Source: Aeromonas aquatica
GTDB taxonomy: Bacteria > Pseudomonadota > Gammaproteobacteria > Enterobacterales > Aeromonadaceae
NCBI RefSeq assembly: GCF_000764655.1
Contig: NZ_JRGL01000099.1
Location: forward strand, 1-40,717
Length of the DNA stretch: 40,717 nt
Reading direction: 5' to 3'
Shown in pieces: positions 8,322 through 17,956 of this stretch (position 1 is the first letter of the stretch; every line of letters begins with the position of its first letter). The translations under genes were made by a program, and so were the position numbers. Below the pieces are notes generated by a model, which was given only the letters and a program-made list of their open reading frames with translations, was not told the origin of the DNA and searched no databases.

Positions 8322-10697
8322 ATGCAACAGTACGTACTCTGGTACGAACAGCTCGGAATGCAGGATGTAGAACGAGTCGGCGGCAAGAATGCATCCCTTG
8401 GCGAGATGATCAGCAACCTCTCCGGTGCCGGTGTATCCGTCCCTGGCGGGTTTGCGACCACTGCCTTTGCGTTTAACGAGTTTCTGGAGTTAAGCGGTCT
8501 CAACGGCAAGATCCACGACCTGCTCGACAGCTTGGACGTGGACGACATCGCCGCCCTCAACCGGGCCGGTCAGCAGATCCGTGACTGGGTGGTGGACGCG
8601 CCGTTCCAGCCCGCGCTGGAGCAGGCCGTGCGTGCGGCCTATGACAAGCTGAGCGCCGGGCTCGAAGCGTCCTTCGCGGTGCGCTCCTCCGCCACCGCCG
8701 AGGACATGCCGGATGCCTCCTTCGCCGGTCAGCAGGAGACCTTCCTCAACGTGCGCGGCATCGACTCCGTCATGACCGCCATCAAGCATGTGTTTGCCTC
8801 GCTGTTCAACGATCGCGCCATCTCCTACCGGGTGCATCAGGGCTATGACCACAAGGGCGTGGCGCTCTCGGCCGGGGTGCAGCGCATGGTGCGCTCGGAC
8901 TTGGCCTCCTCCGGCGTCATGTTCACCCTGGATACCGAATCCGGCTTCAACGACGTGGTCTTCATCACTGGTAGCCAGGGCCTCGGCGAGATGGTGGTGC
9001 AGGGGGCCGTCAACCCGGACGAGTTCTATGTGCACAAGCCAACCCTCAAGGCCGGCCGCCCCGCCGTGGTGCGCAAGACGCTGGGCTCCAAGCTCATCAA
9101 GATGACCTACTCCGAGGACGCCGGTCACGGTCGTCAGGTGAAGATCGTCGACACCCAGGATGCCGAGCGCAACCGCTTCTGCATCAGCGACGACGAGGTG
9201 ATGGCGCTGGCGAAACAGGCGCTCATCATCGAACAACATTACGGCCGCCCGATGGACATCGAGTGGGCCAAGGATGGTCAGGACGGCCAGCTCTACATAG
9301 TCCAGGCCCGTCCCGAGACGGTGCGCAGCCGTCAGGAGGCAAACACCCTGGAGCGCTTCGCGCTCAAGCAGTCCGGCGGCAAGGTGCTGATCGAGGGGCG
9401 TGCCATCGGCCACAAGATTGGCTCTGGCCCGGCGCGGGTCATCTCCTCCATCAGCCAGATGGACGAGGTACAGCCCGGCGACGTGCTGGTTACCGACATG
9501 ACGGATCCGGATTGGGAGCCCATCATGAAGCGGGCCTCGGCCATCGTCACCAACCGCGGCGGCCGCACCTGCCACGCCGCCATCATAGCCCGTGAGCTCG
9601 GCATCCCGGCCGTGGTGGGTTGTGGCGACGCCACCGCTCGCATCGAGGCGGGTCAGCTCATCACCGTCTCCTGCGCGGAAGGGGACACCGGCTTCATCTA
9701 CGACGGCGAACTCGACTTCGAGGTGGCGGTGACCGAGGTGGGCAACATGCCGCGCCTGCCCATCAAGATCATGATGAACGTCGGCAACCCGGATCGGGCC
9801 TTCGACTTCGCCCAGCTGCCAAACGCCGGCGTGGGCCTGGCGCGCCTGGAGTTCATCATCAACCGCATGATAGGCGTGCATCCCAAGGCCCTGCTGGAGT
9901 TCGATCAGCAGAGCCCCGAGCTGCAGGCCACCATCACCAAGATGATCGCCGGTTACGACAGCCCCCGTGAATACTACGTCGCCAAGCTGACCGAAGGCAT
10001 CGCCACCCTGGCTGCAGCCTTCTGGCCGGAGCGGGTGATAGTGCGGATGTCGGACTTCAAGTCCAACGAATACGCCAACCTGGTGGGCGGTCGTGGCTAC
10101 GAGCCCCACGAAGAGAACCCCATGATCGGCTTCCGCGGCGCCTCCCGCTACATCGCCGACAGCTTCCGTCCCTGCTTCGCGCTGGAGTGCGAGGCGATGA
10201 AGCGGGTGCGCGACGTCATGGGTCTGACCAACGTCGAGGTGATGATCCCCTTCGTGCGCACCGTGGGCGAGGCGGAGCAGGTGGTGGAGATCCTGGCCGA
10301 GAACGGCCTGCGCCGCGGCGAGCGGGGCCTGAAGGTCATCATGATGTGCGAACTGCCCTCCAACGCCCTGCTGGCGGATCAGTTCCTGCAACACTTCGAT
10401 GGCTTCTCCATCGGCTCCAACGACATGACCCAGTTGACCCTGGGTCTGGATCGGGATTCGGGCCTCATCGCCCACCTGTTCGATGAGCGCAACGAGGCGG
10501 TCAAGGCGCTGTTGTCCATGGCCATCCAGGCCGCGCGCAAGGCGGGCAAGTATGTGGGGATCTGCGGTCAGGGCCCGTCCGATCACCCGGACTTCGCCGC
10601 CTGGCTGGTCGAGCAGGGTATAGATTCCGTGTCCCTCAACCCGGATACCGTGGTCGATACCTGGCTCTATCTGGCCGAGCAACACCAGGCCAACTGA
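8322..10697 (+). CDS. ppsA: Phosphoenolpyruvate synthase
   Basis: A 791-aa cytoplasmic enzyme converting pyruvate, ATP and water to PEP, AMP and Pi for gluconeogenesis; E. coli PpsA has 792 residues. Order of domains: N-terminal ATP-grasp ([32 protein letters not shown]), the swivelling phosphohistidine domain with [21 protein letters not shown] (catalytic His in TCHA, the adjacent Thr being the PpsR target in E. coli), and the C-terminal TIM barrel with [14 protein letters not shown] and the CGQGPSD cysteine motif. The ATG at 8322 is chosen over ATGs at 8316 and 8238 because GGAG at 8310-8313 is spaced correctly and the protein then aligns end to end. Divergent from ppsR. Confidence 0.97.
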   Translation: MQQYVLWYEQLGMQDVERVGGKNASLGEMISNLSGAGVSVPGGFATTAFAFNEFLELSGLNGKIHDLLDSLDVDDIAALNRAGQQIRDWVVDAPFQPALEQAVRAAYDKLSAGLEASFAVRSSATAEDMPDASFAGQQETFLNVRGIDSVMTAIKHVFASLFNDRAISYRVHQGYDHKGVALSAGVQRMVRSDLASSGVMFTLDTESGFNDVVFITGSQGLGEMVVQGAVNPDEFYVHKPTLKAGRPAVVRKTLGSKLIKMTYSEDAGHGRQVKIVDTQDAERNRFCISDDEVMALAKQALIIEQHYGRPMDIEWAKDGQDGQLYIVQARPETVRSRQEANTLERFALKQSGGKVLIEGRAIGHKIGSGPARVISSISQMDEVQPGDVLVTDMTDPDWEPIMKRASAIVTNRGGRTCHAAIIARELGIPAVVGCGDATARIEAGQLITVSCAEGDTGFIYDGELDFEVAVTEVGNMPRLPIKIMMNVGNPDRAFDFAQLPNAGVGLARLEFIINRMIGVHPKALLEFDQQSPELQATITKMIAGYDSPREYYVAKLTEGIATLAAAFWPERVIVRMSDFKSNEYANLVGGRGYEPHEENPMIGFRGASRYIADSFRPCFALECEAMKRVRDVMGLTNVEVMIPFVRTVGEAEQVVEILAENGLRRGERGLKVIMMCELPSNALLADQFLQHFDGFSIGSNDMTQLTLGLDRDSGLIAHLFDERNEAVKALLSMAIQAARKAGKYVGICGQGPSDHPDFAAWLVEQGIDSVSLNPDTVVDTWLYLAEQHQAN

Positions 10698-10724
10698 TCC
10701 GACAAGACAGTCGCGGACGATAAT

Positions 10725-10753
10725 AAAAACGGCGCCAACAGGGCGCCGTTTTT
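10725..10753 (+). terminator. Rho-independent terminator of ppsA
   Basis: A 12-bp perfect stem (AAAAACGGCGCC with GGCGCCGTTTTT) with loop AACAG begins 27 bases after the ppsA stop. Confidence 0.9.
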
Positions 10754-10979
10754 ATATCTGACAGCAGGTGTGTCATCTATTGTGTCCGATGCCTCTGTGC
10801 TGCTCGTTCAAAATAAGCGTGTCAGCGCGTGCTTTTACACTCCGTTACATCGGCGCGTCTTCCCGGCGCTTCATAATGAGCCCGTCATCGGATGGGGTCG
10901 GATATATTCCCCTATGCGAAATAGCGCCTCTTTGGGGCTAGCCATCAATGTACAACATCAATATTGCCAGGGTAGGCGG

Positions 10980-11993
10980 ATGTCACAGAGCGTATCAAAT
11001 CAGGTGATCAGAAGAATGTTGGCGGCCTGCCAACAGCAAGGGGGAGACTCGGAGGCCATATTGATGGCGGCCGGCCTGACCGCATTCGATATCAACCGGA
11101 CGCAGGGCCGGATCCTGGCCCAGAGCCATTACCGCGCACTGAGTCTGATGCAGGGTTATTTGAGCGGATTTCATCAGGAGATCCTCTCCTATGACATAGA
11201 CCGGCTCTATGCACAGTACCCGCCGCTCATCAGTCTCTGCCTGAACCGGCCATCTCCTCGGGCGGCCATCGAGGCCCTGCTGGCCTATCGCACCGTCATC
11301 GGTAACTGCGACGATTACCAGGTGAGGTTGGGGGCGCTGCATACCCAATATGAGTACATCAATCAAGGACCTGCCATCTTGGGGGCGAGCCAGGCCATCC
11401 CCAACTTTGTCATCCTCTACCGGATCCTGCGGGCCTATGAACCCGCTATTGCGGTGTCGCTGGGCTTTATCGGCAAGCCACCTGCACACCACGGTCAGCT
11501 GGATCACTTCTTCGGCAGCCGCTGCCGCTGGGAGCAGGAGGCGAATACCCTGACCCTCGCCAACACCCTGCTGGATAGGCGCAGTGATTGCTACAACGAG
11601 CCCCTTGGCCGCTTGCAAATCGGCCAGCTTGAGCACATTTGTGCCGAGATAGCCGAGCGGGTGCCCTTTACCCATCAGGTGGGGGAGCGGATCCGTCACA
11701 AAATTTGCGAGGGAGGGATGGAGTGCGATGAGAATGTGCTCGAGGATGTTTGCTCGACCATGAATATCAGCCGCTGGACTCTGAACCGGAAATTACAGGG
11801 GGAGGGGGGCAGTTTCTCCACCATTTTAAAACAGGTCAGAATGACGGAGGCCTGCAGATTATTGGAGCAAGGGGAGCAGACGCTGCAAAATATCAGCGAT
11901 CTGGTGGGTTTCTCCTCCCAGAGTGCCTTCAATCGTTTCTTCAAGGCCAATGCCAATATGACCCCGCTGGTCTATCGCAACTCCCGCCAATAA
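10980..11993 (+). CDS. AraC-family transcriptional regulator
   Basis: A 337-aa DNA-binding protein. Residues 1 to about 230 resemble the arabinose-binding-type N-terminal domain of the OruR/ArgR-like branch. The C-terminal 100 residues form the two-helix-turn-helix AraC domain: VCSTMNISRWTLNRKL is the first and LVGFSSQSAFNRFFKA the second, with ISDLVGFSSQSAFNRFFK matching the family signature. The frame is open from 10770, but the ATG at 10980 fits the usual family N-terminus (SNQVIRRMLAACQQQGGD) and follows a purine-rich GGTAGGCGG. The effector is unknown. It converges with the downstream beta-glucosidase, so the two do not share a promoter, and a regulatory link is speculative. Confidence 0.88.
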   Translation: MSQSVSNQVIRRMLAACQQQGGDSEAILMAAGLTAFDINRTQGRILAQSHYRALSLMQGYLSGFHQEILSYDIDRLYAQYPPLISLCLNRPSPRAAIEALLAYRTVIGNCDDYQVRLGALHTQYEYINQGPAILGASQAIPNFVILYRILRAYEPAIAVSLGFIGKPPAHHGQLDHFFGSRCRWEQEANTLTLANTLLDRRSDCYNEPLGRLQIGQLEHICAEIAERVPFTHQVGERIRHKICEGGMECDENVLEDVCSTMNISRWTLNRKLQGEGGSFSTILKQVRMTEACRLLEQGEQTLQNISDLVGFSSQSAFNRFFKANANMTPLVYRNSRQ

Positions 11994-12018
11994 AAAAGGA
12001 CCGGGGCAATCCCGGTCC
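11992..12018. terminator. Bidirectional terminator, regulator / beta-glucosidase
   Basis: GGACCGGG (11998-12005) pairs with CCCGGTCC (12011-12018), and the minus-strand side runs into TTTTTTA. It lies 54 bases beyond the end of the beta-glucosidase gene and overlaps the stop codon of the AraC-type gene. Confidence 0.75.
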
Positions 12019-12071
12019 CTGATGATGGGGCCACAACATGGAAGTGGGCACTGGCGCCCACTCCCGCCGCG

Positions 12072-14459
12072 TTATTTGGTCACCGTGGTCACGGTGGCGG
12101 CATCCACCCCGCTTGGCAAGGCCAGCGCGCCGGCCGTGGTGTGGCTCACCACTATCTCCTTGCTCACCGTGAAGGTCACCGGCACCGTGGCCGACACGTC
12201 TGATGAGGGACTGATGTAGGCGCTGTAGTTGCCCGGCTCCACTATCCACTGGTTGCCGGCCTCATCGAAGCTGGCAAGGATGCTGGCCGGAATGGTGAAG
12301 CTCAGCTGCTCGCTGGCGCCAGGGGCGAGCTGCTTGGTCTTGGCGAACGCCTTGAGCTCGATGGCCGGCTTCTTCAGCTTGACCTCGGGGGCGCTGACAT
12401 AGACCTGGGCCGCCTCCTTGCCCGCCACGCCACCGGTGTTGGTGATGGTCGCCGTCAACACCAGGTTGCCGGCCGCGCCGCTGGCCAGGGTGTTCTGGGC
12501 AACCGCCGGGCTGCCGTAGCCGAAGCTGGTGTAGGAGAGGCCAAAGCCGAAGGGGTAGGAGACCGCCTGCTCGAAGGTGCTGTAGTAGCGGTAGCCCACG
12601 TAGATCCCCTCGTTGTAGTAGAGATCGTCCGGCTCGCCGTCACCGTCGGTGTCCTCACCCGGGAAGCTGCCCGAGGAAGGCACGCTGGCGTAGCTCGCGG
12701 GGAAGCTCTGGGCCAGCTTGCCGCTCGGGTTGACCGTGCCGGAGAGCACGTCCGCCACCGCATGGCCTGTCTCCTGGCCTGCCATGTAGGCCAGCAGGAT
12801 GGCATCCACCTTGTGGCTCCACTGGGCGGTATCTATCACCCCGTTGACGTTGAGCACCACCACCACCTTCTTGCCCTGGGCGTGGAAGGCGCTGCTCACC
12901 GCGTCGATGAGCGCGCTCTCGTCATCACCGAGCAGGTAGTCGCCCTTGCCACTGCTGCGGTCGGCACCCTCGCCGGCCTGGCGGCCCAGGCTGATTACCG
13001 CGACCTCCTGTTCGCTGGCGGCGGCGGTGATGAGGCTGGCCAGCGCGGGGCTGACGGCCGCCTCGGCGCAGGTGTAGTAGCCCTTGGCGCCAAATTGCCC
13101 CTCGTGATAGACCTTGTTGTTCTCATAAAAATCGCGGTAGTAAGCCTGCAGAGCTTCGCTCACCGGGAAACGGCTGGCCAGCCCCTGGGCTATGGTGGTG
13201 AGGCTGGCGGCGTTGACATCCCCGCTGCCGGTGCCGCCCTTGTAGGTGTTGGTCTGGTTGATGCCAAAGCTGGCCACCTTGCTGGTCGCGGCAAGGGGAA
13301 GGGCGCTGACTTCGTTGCGCAGCAACACCATGCTCTCGGCCCCGGCCTGGCGGGCCAGCGTGGCGTGAGCGGCCAGATCCGGGCTGTTGCCGACGGGCAG
13401 CTGTTGATAGGAAGGGCTCTTCATCACCTGGGTCAGGATATTGATGGCCGCCTCGGTCACCTTGGCCTCGCTGAGATCCCCCTTGTCGATGGATTGCTGC
13501 AGCTGCTCCTTGACGTTGCCAGGCTCGATCAGATCTTGCCCCGCCAGCACCTGCTTGTAGGCGTTGTTGGCCACGTCGCCGGCGAACCAGTCGGACATCA
13601 CCAGGCCGTCAAACTGCCACTCGTCGCGCAGCACCTCGGTCACCGCATCCCTGCGCTCGTTCACATAGGTGCCGTTGACCTTGTTGTAGGAGGTCATGAT
13701 CGCCCAGGGCTGGGCCTCGTCCACGGCGATCTGGAAGCCGCGCAGGTAGATCTCGCGGAAGGTTCTCGGCTCGCCGATGTCGTTGATCTGGTTGCGGTTG
13801 GTCTCGGAGTTGTTGCCAAAGAAGTGCTTGATGGTGGTGCCGACCCCGTTGCTCTCCACCCCGTTGACGATGGCGGCGCCCATCTTGCCGGTGAGCAACG
13901 GATCTTCCGAGTAGTATTCGAAATTGCGGCCATTGAGCGGGTTGCGCTGAATGTTCATGCCCGGCGCCAGCAGGATGTCGACGCCGTATTGGCGCATCTC
14001 ATCCCCCATGGCTTCCCCCACGGACTCGACCAGCTCGACGTCCCAGCTGGAGGCCAGCAGCGAGCCGATGGGCCAGGCGGTGGCATGGTAGGTGGCGCTG
14101 TCGTCGTCGCGGTTGGCGCTGATCCTAAGGCCCGCCGGGCCGTCGGCCAGCTTGAGGGCCGGGATATCGATGCCGTCGGCGCTGCGGCTCACCCCATTGA
14201 TGTAACCCGCCACCCCGGCAACGTCCTGCTTGACGTTGATGGCACCGTCGGCGCTGCCATAGCCGGGGCCGGAGAGCAGATCCAGCTTCTCGGCCAGGGT
14301 CAGCCTGGCCACCATGGTTTCGGCCTGAGCACGGTAATAGGCGTCATCCTTGACGATGGGGGCGTCGGAGTCGTTCTGGTTGCAGCCGACCAGGATCCCG
14401 GCCAGGGCCAGGCTGACGGAAAGTGAAACCGCTTTCATTTTTGTGGTGGTGATAGGCAT
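12072..14459 (-). CDS. GH3 family beta-glucosidase lipoprotein
   Basis: A 795-aa glycoside hydrolase family 3 enzyme, likely releasing terminal beta-linked glucose from oligosaccharides. A lipoprotein signal ends at the lipobox LVGC (residues 23-26), so it should be lipid-anchored in the cell envelope. The catalytic TIM barrel has KHFFGNN at 211-217 and the nucleophile Asp290 in VMSDW. The second alpha/beta domain contains GRQAGEGADRSS, where the Glu is the probable acid/base. A fibronectin-III-like domain (NTGGVAGKEAAQVYVSAP) lies near the C-terminus, followed by an extra beta-rich tail. The ATG at 14459 has AGGAAG 5 bases upstream; the frame continues to 14627 without such a site. Length and domain order are normal for the family. 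Beta-xylosidase activity cannot be excluded. Confidence 0.93.
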   Translation of the reverse strand: MPITTTKMKAVSLSVSLALAGILVGCNQNDSDAPIVKDDAYYRAQAETMVARLTLAEKLDLLSGPGYGSADGAINVKQDVAGVAGYINGVSRSADGIDIPALKLADGPAGLRISANRDDDSATYHATAWPIGSLLASSWDVELVESVGEAMGDEMRQYGVDILLAPGMNIQRNPLNGRNFEYYSEDPLLTGKMGAAIVNGVESNGVGTTIKHFFGNNSETNRNQINDIGEPRTFREIYLRGFQIAVDEAQPWAIMTSYNKVNGTYVNERRDAVTEVLRDEWQFDGLVMSDWFAGDVANNAYKQVLAGQDLIEPGNVKEQLQQSIDKGDLSEAKVTEAAINILTQVMKSPSYQQLPVGNSPDLAAHATLARQAGAESMVLLRNEVSALPLAATSKVASFGINQTNTYKGGTGSGDVNAASLTTIAQGLASRFPVSEALQAYYRDFYENNKVYHEGQFGAKGYYTCAEAAVSPALASLITAAASEQEVAVISLGRQAGEGADRSSGKGDYLLGDDESALIDAVSSAFHAQGKKVVVVLNVNGVIDTAQWSHKVDAILLAYMAGQETGHAVADVLSGTVNPSGKLAQSFPASYASVPSSGSFPGEDTDGDGEPDDLYYNEGIYVGYRYYSTFEQAVSYPFGFGLSYTSFGYGSPAVAQNTLASGAAGNLVLTATITNTGGVAGKEAAQVYVSAPEVKLKKPAIELKAFAKTKQLAPGASEQLSFTIPASILASFDEAGNQWIVEPGNYSAYISPSSDVSATVPVTFTVSKEIVVSHTTAGALALPSGVDAATVTTVTK

Positions 14460-15402
14460 GAAGACTTCCTCTAACTGTCTGAATAAAAAGTGGAAAATAC
14501 GATATCTATGCCACATGGTGACGTGGCCGCTCTGGTGGCGGTTTGCCATGGGCAGAGAGAGCGGGCTCATCCTTGCGTGTGATGACGCGGGCCAGGAGCA
14601 GGTTAACAAGTTGGCGCAGGCCACCATTGCCCCGGGGGAGCGAGAAATGTGCCGTTGGGAGCAAGAAGATCAAGTTGTGACCCCGATCCCATTGGCCGGC
14701 ATAGGTTGGGGAAATGGCGAGGCTGATGGCATGGTGCCCGGTGAGAGCGCGACATTATGGTAATGGCACCGTGATGGGTGGCCATGTAAAGCAGGCTCTT
14801 CATCCTATTATCTGATCGGATTGAGGGCAAAGAGAGCGGCAGAAATAGTCATCCAGGTTATTATTCAGGCGATATCTGGCGGACGCCAACCAACATATTA
14901 TCCAGAGATGGTATGTCCAGCCCATCCTTAATAAGGTCGAACTGGCCTGATATATTGGCAATGTGGATCCCACACTGACATATACCGTGATAATAGAGCC
15001 ACGTCCAACAGAGTGAGACCCGTCATATTGGCATTGTTCTCATCAAGCTTGTCATCTCGTCTCATATCACCCAGGCGGGAACTCACCAGACACAGATACT
15101 GAGTGTTAGCTCCATCATCTTTTTTAACAAAGATAAAATTTGTAGTTGCATAAATCGTCATAAATTCATTTTAAAGAGATTAAAGCCTGCTCGTATGAAT
15201 CCTATTAATCAGTCATTTTGATGTATGTTACTGTTATATATGTAATTTACTATTTTTTTAATAAATTATTTTATTATCATCAATTCACGCACCACTTCTG
15301 TGAGAATACCGTTGTTCAGCCTGAATACGACGATTGGGTGAGTCATTGCGGAGCACAGAGAGGATGCAAGATCGTCGGTTACGGTGAACACGGAGGCTGG
15401 TT
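14460..15402. other. 943-bp non-coding divergent region, AT-rich in its right half
   Basis: No gene can be supported here. Short open frames exist (for example 14928-15161 minus) but they lack ribosome sites and recognisable sequence. From about 15120 to 15300 the sequence becomes strongly AT-rich, with long A/T runs unlike the GC-rich flanks, and includes TGTTATATA at 15232-15240, which recurs upstream of the second EAL gene. This presumably holds the promoters of the divergent beta-glucosidase and winged-helix genes. Confidence 0.6.
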
Positions 15403-15810
15403 ATGCATGAATTTGAAATGATAAAAGAGCGCAAAGAACGCGCGGCGGCAACTTATCTGGTAAACAAGGACAAAAGCATCGTCGTTGATTTAATGAATGG
15501 GACTTTTACCTTTCTGTATTTTGCCGGTACGCAGCAGAGTCAAATAATAAGAATGGGTTCGAGAGAAGCCAGCGTTCTCCGATATCTGGTCAGCAACAGT
15601 GGATATCTGGTATCCAAGGATGAAATATTGAACAGTGTCTGGCATGGCAGGATAGTGTGTGAAAATACGGTGTCGGTGGCATTGTCCAATATCAGAAAGC
15701 TCTTGCGCAGGGTGGATCAGGATTGCCGCTGTCTGGTGACGGTCGCCAGAGCCGGCTACATATTTTACCCCTACCGCTCTGGATTCACTGTCGAGGATAG
15801 CCATGACTGA
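15403..15810 (+). CDS. Stand-alone winged-helix regulator (OmpR/CadC-type DNA-binding domain)
   Basis: A 135-aa protein. Residues about 45-125 form a Trans_reg_C winged helix: MGSREASVLRYLVSNSGYLV, the recognition region ILNSVWHGRIVCENTVSVAL, then SNIRKLLRR and the wing VARAGYIFYPY. No receiver domain, membrane helix or periplasmic domain is present, unlike OmpR, CadC or ToxR, so it should be a cytoplasmic DNA-binding protein whose signal comes from a partner. GGAGG at 15392-15396 lies 6 bases before the ATG. Its last 8 bases overlap the start of the following EAL-domain gene, which argues for translational coupling and a shared function. Target genes are unknown. Confidence 0.88.
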   Translation: MHEFEMIKERKERAAATYLVNKDKSIVVDLMNGTFTFLYFAGTQQSQIIRMGSREASVLRYLVSNSGYLVSKDEILNSVWHGRIVCENTVSVALSNIRKLLRRVDQDCRCLVTVARAGYIFYPYRSGFTVEDSHD

Positions 15811-16498
15811 CCATATGGAGAGGGCACAGTTAGGAGCCATCAGGCACGCCCTGGAGCCCATCGTCGAGCTCGACGCCGGCCATATTCTGTCATTTGAAGT
15901 CTGCTCATTCTCCGAGAGCAGGGCTCTGCTCGATCAGTCGTACTTTGGCGATGTCGAGCAGTACCCCATGGTCTCGCTGCTGACGAGACAGCTGGCGTTT
16001 TTTCAGAAGCTGAACAAGCACGATCCCCAGCTCTACCGTGCGGCCTTTGTCAACGTGCCCCCCAGCCTGTTTGAGCACTGGTTGTCATGGCAAGACTTCG
16101 TCCCCTTCATCCTCCAATTCCGGCTGAGCATCGGCTGCGACACGGCCAGCCTGGTCGATGGCATGTCAGCGCCGGCTCTGGAGCGTCTCCTGCAGCTCAA
16201 GGAGCTGGGAGTGACGCTCTGGCTGAATAATGCCGATGACGCCTTGTACAAGGTGCCTGCCGATATCTTGCACGCCTTCAGCGGCATCAAGATAAACAAG
16301 CGCTTCTTCTGGCAATGCTTCAACAGGAATGACGCGGCCTTTATGGAGCATGCTTTCACGGTCTGGGGCAACAAGAGCGTCATCGTCGAGGGCGTCGAGA
16401 ACAGGCACCACCTCTCCTTTGTCAGGGCCCGGGGACTGGTGCAAGGGCAGGGATTTCATTGGCGAGCGAAACTGTCGCGGCATGCCCACTGGCACTGA
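15803..16498 (+). CDS. Degenerate EAL-domain protein, probably non-catalytic (paralogue 1)
   Basis: A 231-aa single-domain EAL protein without sensor domain or membrane segment. EAL landmarks in order: EPIVEL, FEVC in place of EAL (Glu32 kept), FVNVPPS (Asn84 kept), CDTAS in place of the LEITE motif, LWLNNAD in place of the metal-binding DDFGTG (both Asp lost), IKINK in place of KID (Asp to Asn), VEGVEN (Glu196 kept) and QGQGF. The loss of the DDF pair predicts no phosphodiesterase activity; c-di-GMP binding is uncertain. It resembles YdiV/RflP-type EAL proteins, which act by binding a transcription factor. The start overlaps the winged-helix gene by 8 bases, and GAGGA at 15793-15797 is well spaced. 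Confidence 0.87.
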   Translation: MTDHMERAQLGAIRHALEPIVELDAGHILSFEVCSFSESRALLDQSYFGDVEQYPMVSLLTRQLAFFQKLNKHDPQLYRAAFVNVPPSLFEHWLSWQDFVPFILQFRLSIGCDTASLVDGMSAPALERLLQLKELGVTLWLNNADDALYKVPADILHAFSGIKINKRFFWQCFNRNDAAFMEHAFTVWGNKSVIVEGVENRHHLSFVRARGLVQGQGFHWRAKLSRHAHWH

Positions 16499-17251
16499 AG
16501 CCATGCAGGGACCCGCCCATCGAAGATAACTCAGCGTCCTTATATCGACCTCGTTCGGGCCAGAGTATGCGAAGCCCGTCCGATGGCCCGGGTTTCATCA
16601 CCTATCGGCACAAGGCTGGCTGAGCTCGGGCTGATACAACCCAACAATGATGAATTGGCGCCGCAATGGCGCCGTTTTCCATGGAAATAACATTCGTCAC
16701 CGCTGTCGATAACACCTGAATATCAAATCAAGCAATAAGAGGGTTATGGGAACCTATCAGATACCAGGCTTCTTATGGGCTATCTCCTCGTCATGAAATA
16801 AAGACTGACTTTGAAAGCGTTTTCTCGCGGTGATCCTTGGTTTCAATTAATGTAATGAACTCAGAGTTTAATGCCAAAAAAGATTGAAAGTTCATTTTTT
16901 TCATCTTGCTCATTCTTTCCCCTTCTCTCAGTCGCGTGCTCATATGTCATTGTTATATAACAACCTTATTGTTAATTGGTGGCGGAGTGATGTCATGGCC
17001 ATTCACCGATCGCCTTATTTGTGAGCATAAAATGATTCAGTCTGGATACAGCAATAGAATTGATAATAGCCCCGTATAAGGGGAGATACCGGTGAGCCAG
17101 ACAGGGTCATGGCATGGGTTGGAAAAGCGGTGGCCATGTTTGGTGTGGATATCAGAGATGATGTGGTGACTCATTCGAGTTGCTTTTTGTCGTCATTGTC
17201 TGGTGACTGTCACCCTATTCTATCCACGCCACTCAGGAGGGATAATAGCGG
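16499..17251. other. 753-bp non-coding gap between the two EAL paralogues
   Basis: No gene is supported. A weak terminator-like hairpin lies at 16657-16677. From about 16790 the sequence is AT-rich. A perfect 14-bp palindrome, TTGTTATATAACAA, lies at 16950-16963 and is followed by a second TTGTTAA nearby; it is a candidate operator for the second EAL gene and shares TGTTATATA with the region upstream of the winged-helix gene. An AGGAGGG ribosome site for the next gene ends the gap. Confidence 0.55.
16657..16679 (+). terminator. Possible weak terminator after EAL gene 1
   Basis: GGCGCC at 16657-16662 and 16668-16673 can pair across a GCAAT loop, followed by GTTTTCC. The stem is short and the T-run is only four bases, so termination may be partial. 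Confidence 0.45.
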
Positions 17252-17956
17252 ATGACGATCACCATAAGCCATGGCGCCAAAGGTTCTCATTATGTCAGGC
17301 ACACAATTGAACCCATTGCCAATTTCCGTGCCGGGGATATTATGGCAGTTGCAGTTATTTCATTTTCAGAACATAAGGCAGTTTTCTCCAAAGCCGATTT
17401 CAACAGCATGACCACCCCCTACGCCGCATGGCTATTCATACAGCAACTGGCGTTTTTCCAAGATCTGCATAAAAACGACAGTAGCCTCTATCACACGGCG
17501 TTTCTCAGTGTCGATATGGAGTTGATGGAATGTTTTATATCCTGGGAAGACTTCATTTCGTTTATATCGGATTTCGGGCTGAGCATGGCCTTTGAGATGA
17601 CGGATATAGCCGGCGGCATCTCTGATACGGCGTTGAGTAATATGGCGAGGCTCAGACAGTCAGGGGTCAAGTTATGGATAAACAATGCCGACGAATCATT
17701 GTTGTCCATGGACCATGTATCATCAGCATTGTTCGATGGCATCAGAGTCAATAAACAGTTCTTCTGGCGCAGCTTCACCCGGTGTGATGGCAGCGCTATG
17801 ACCAGGCTCACGGCTGCGTGGGGACATGACAATGTGATCATCGAAGGGATCGAAAACAAGCATCATCTCTCCTTCGTCAAGTTGCATGGTTATGTTCAGG
17901 GGCAGGGTTTTTATTGGCGGGCCAAATTATCACGCAATCTCATCTCGAGTCAGTGA
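17252..17956 (+). CDS. Degenerate EAL-domain protein, probably non-catalytic (paralogue 2)
   Basis: A 234-aa paralogue of the EAL protein at 15803-16498, aligned end to end with it: shared blocks include QLAFFQ, the NNAD segment, NK-FFW, EG-EN-HHLSFV and the final VQGQGF-WRAKLSR. Catalytic landmarks are further eroded: the EAL Glu is Ala34, the conserved Asn is Ser86, DDF is NNA, and the KID motif is RVNK. It keeps FEMTD (Glu115), where paralogue 1 has CDTAS. Phosphodiesterase activity is therefore not expected. An AGGAGGG sits about 10 bases before the ATG. Being 750 bases from paralogue 1 with its own AT-rich upstream region, it is probably separately transcribed. Confidence 0.85.
   Translation: MTITISHGAKGSHYVRHTIEPIANFRAGDIMAVAVISFSEHKAVFSKADFNSMTTPYAAWLFIQQLAFFQDLHKNDSSLYHTAFLSVDMELMECFISWEDFISFISDFGLSMAFEMTDIAGGISDTALSNMARLRQSGVKLWINNADESLLSMDHVSSALFDGIRVNKQFFWRSFTRCDGSAMTRLTAAWGHDNVIIEGIENKHHLSFVKLHGYVQGQGFYWRAKLSRNLISSQ

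Noticed and set aside
8490..10685. A 731-codon open frame antisense to ppsA.
   Set aside because: Codon-phase shadow of a GC-rich gene; low-complexity His/Gly/Leu composition, no family match, and ppsA is certain.
12762..14426. A 554-codon open frame antisense to the beta-glucosidase.
   Set aside because: Shadow of the GH3 gene; no protein-like domains.
14928..15161. Possible 77-aa gene on the minus strand.
   Set aside because: No ribosome site, no recognisable sequence and it lies in the AT-rich regulatory gap.
15218..15421. Plus-strand 67-aa frame overlapping the start of the winged-helix gene.
   Set aside because: No ribosome site, AT-rich composition, and it overlaps a gene with a strong start.
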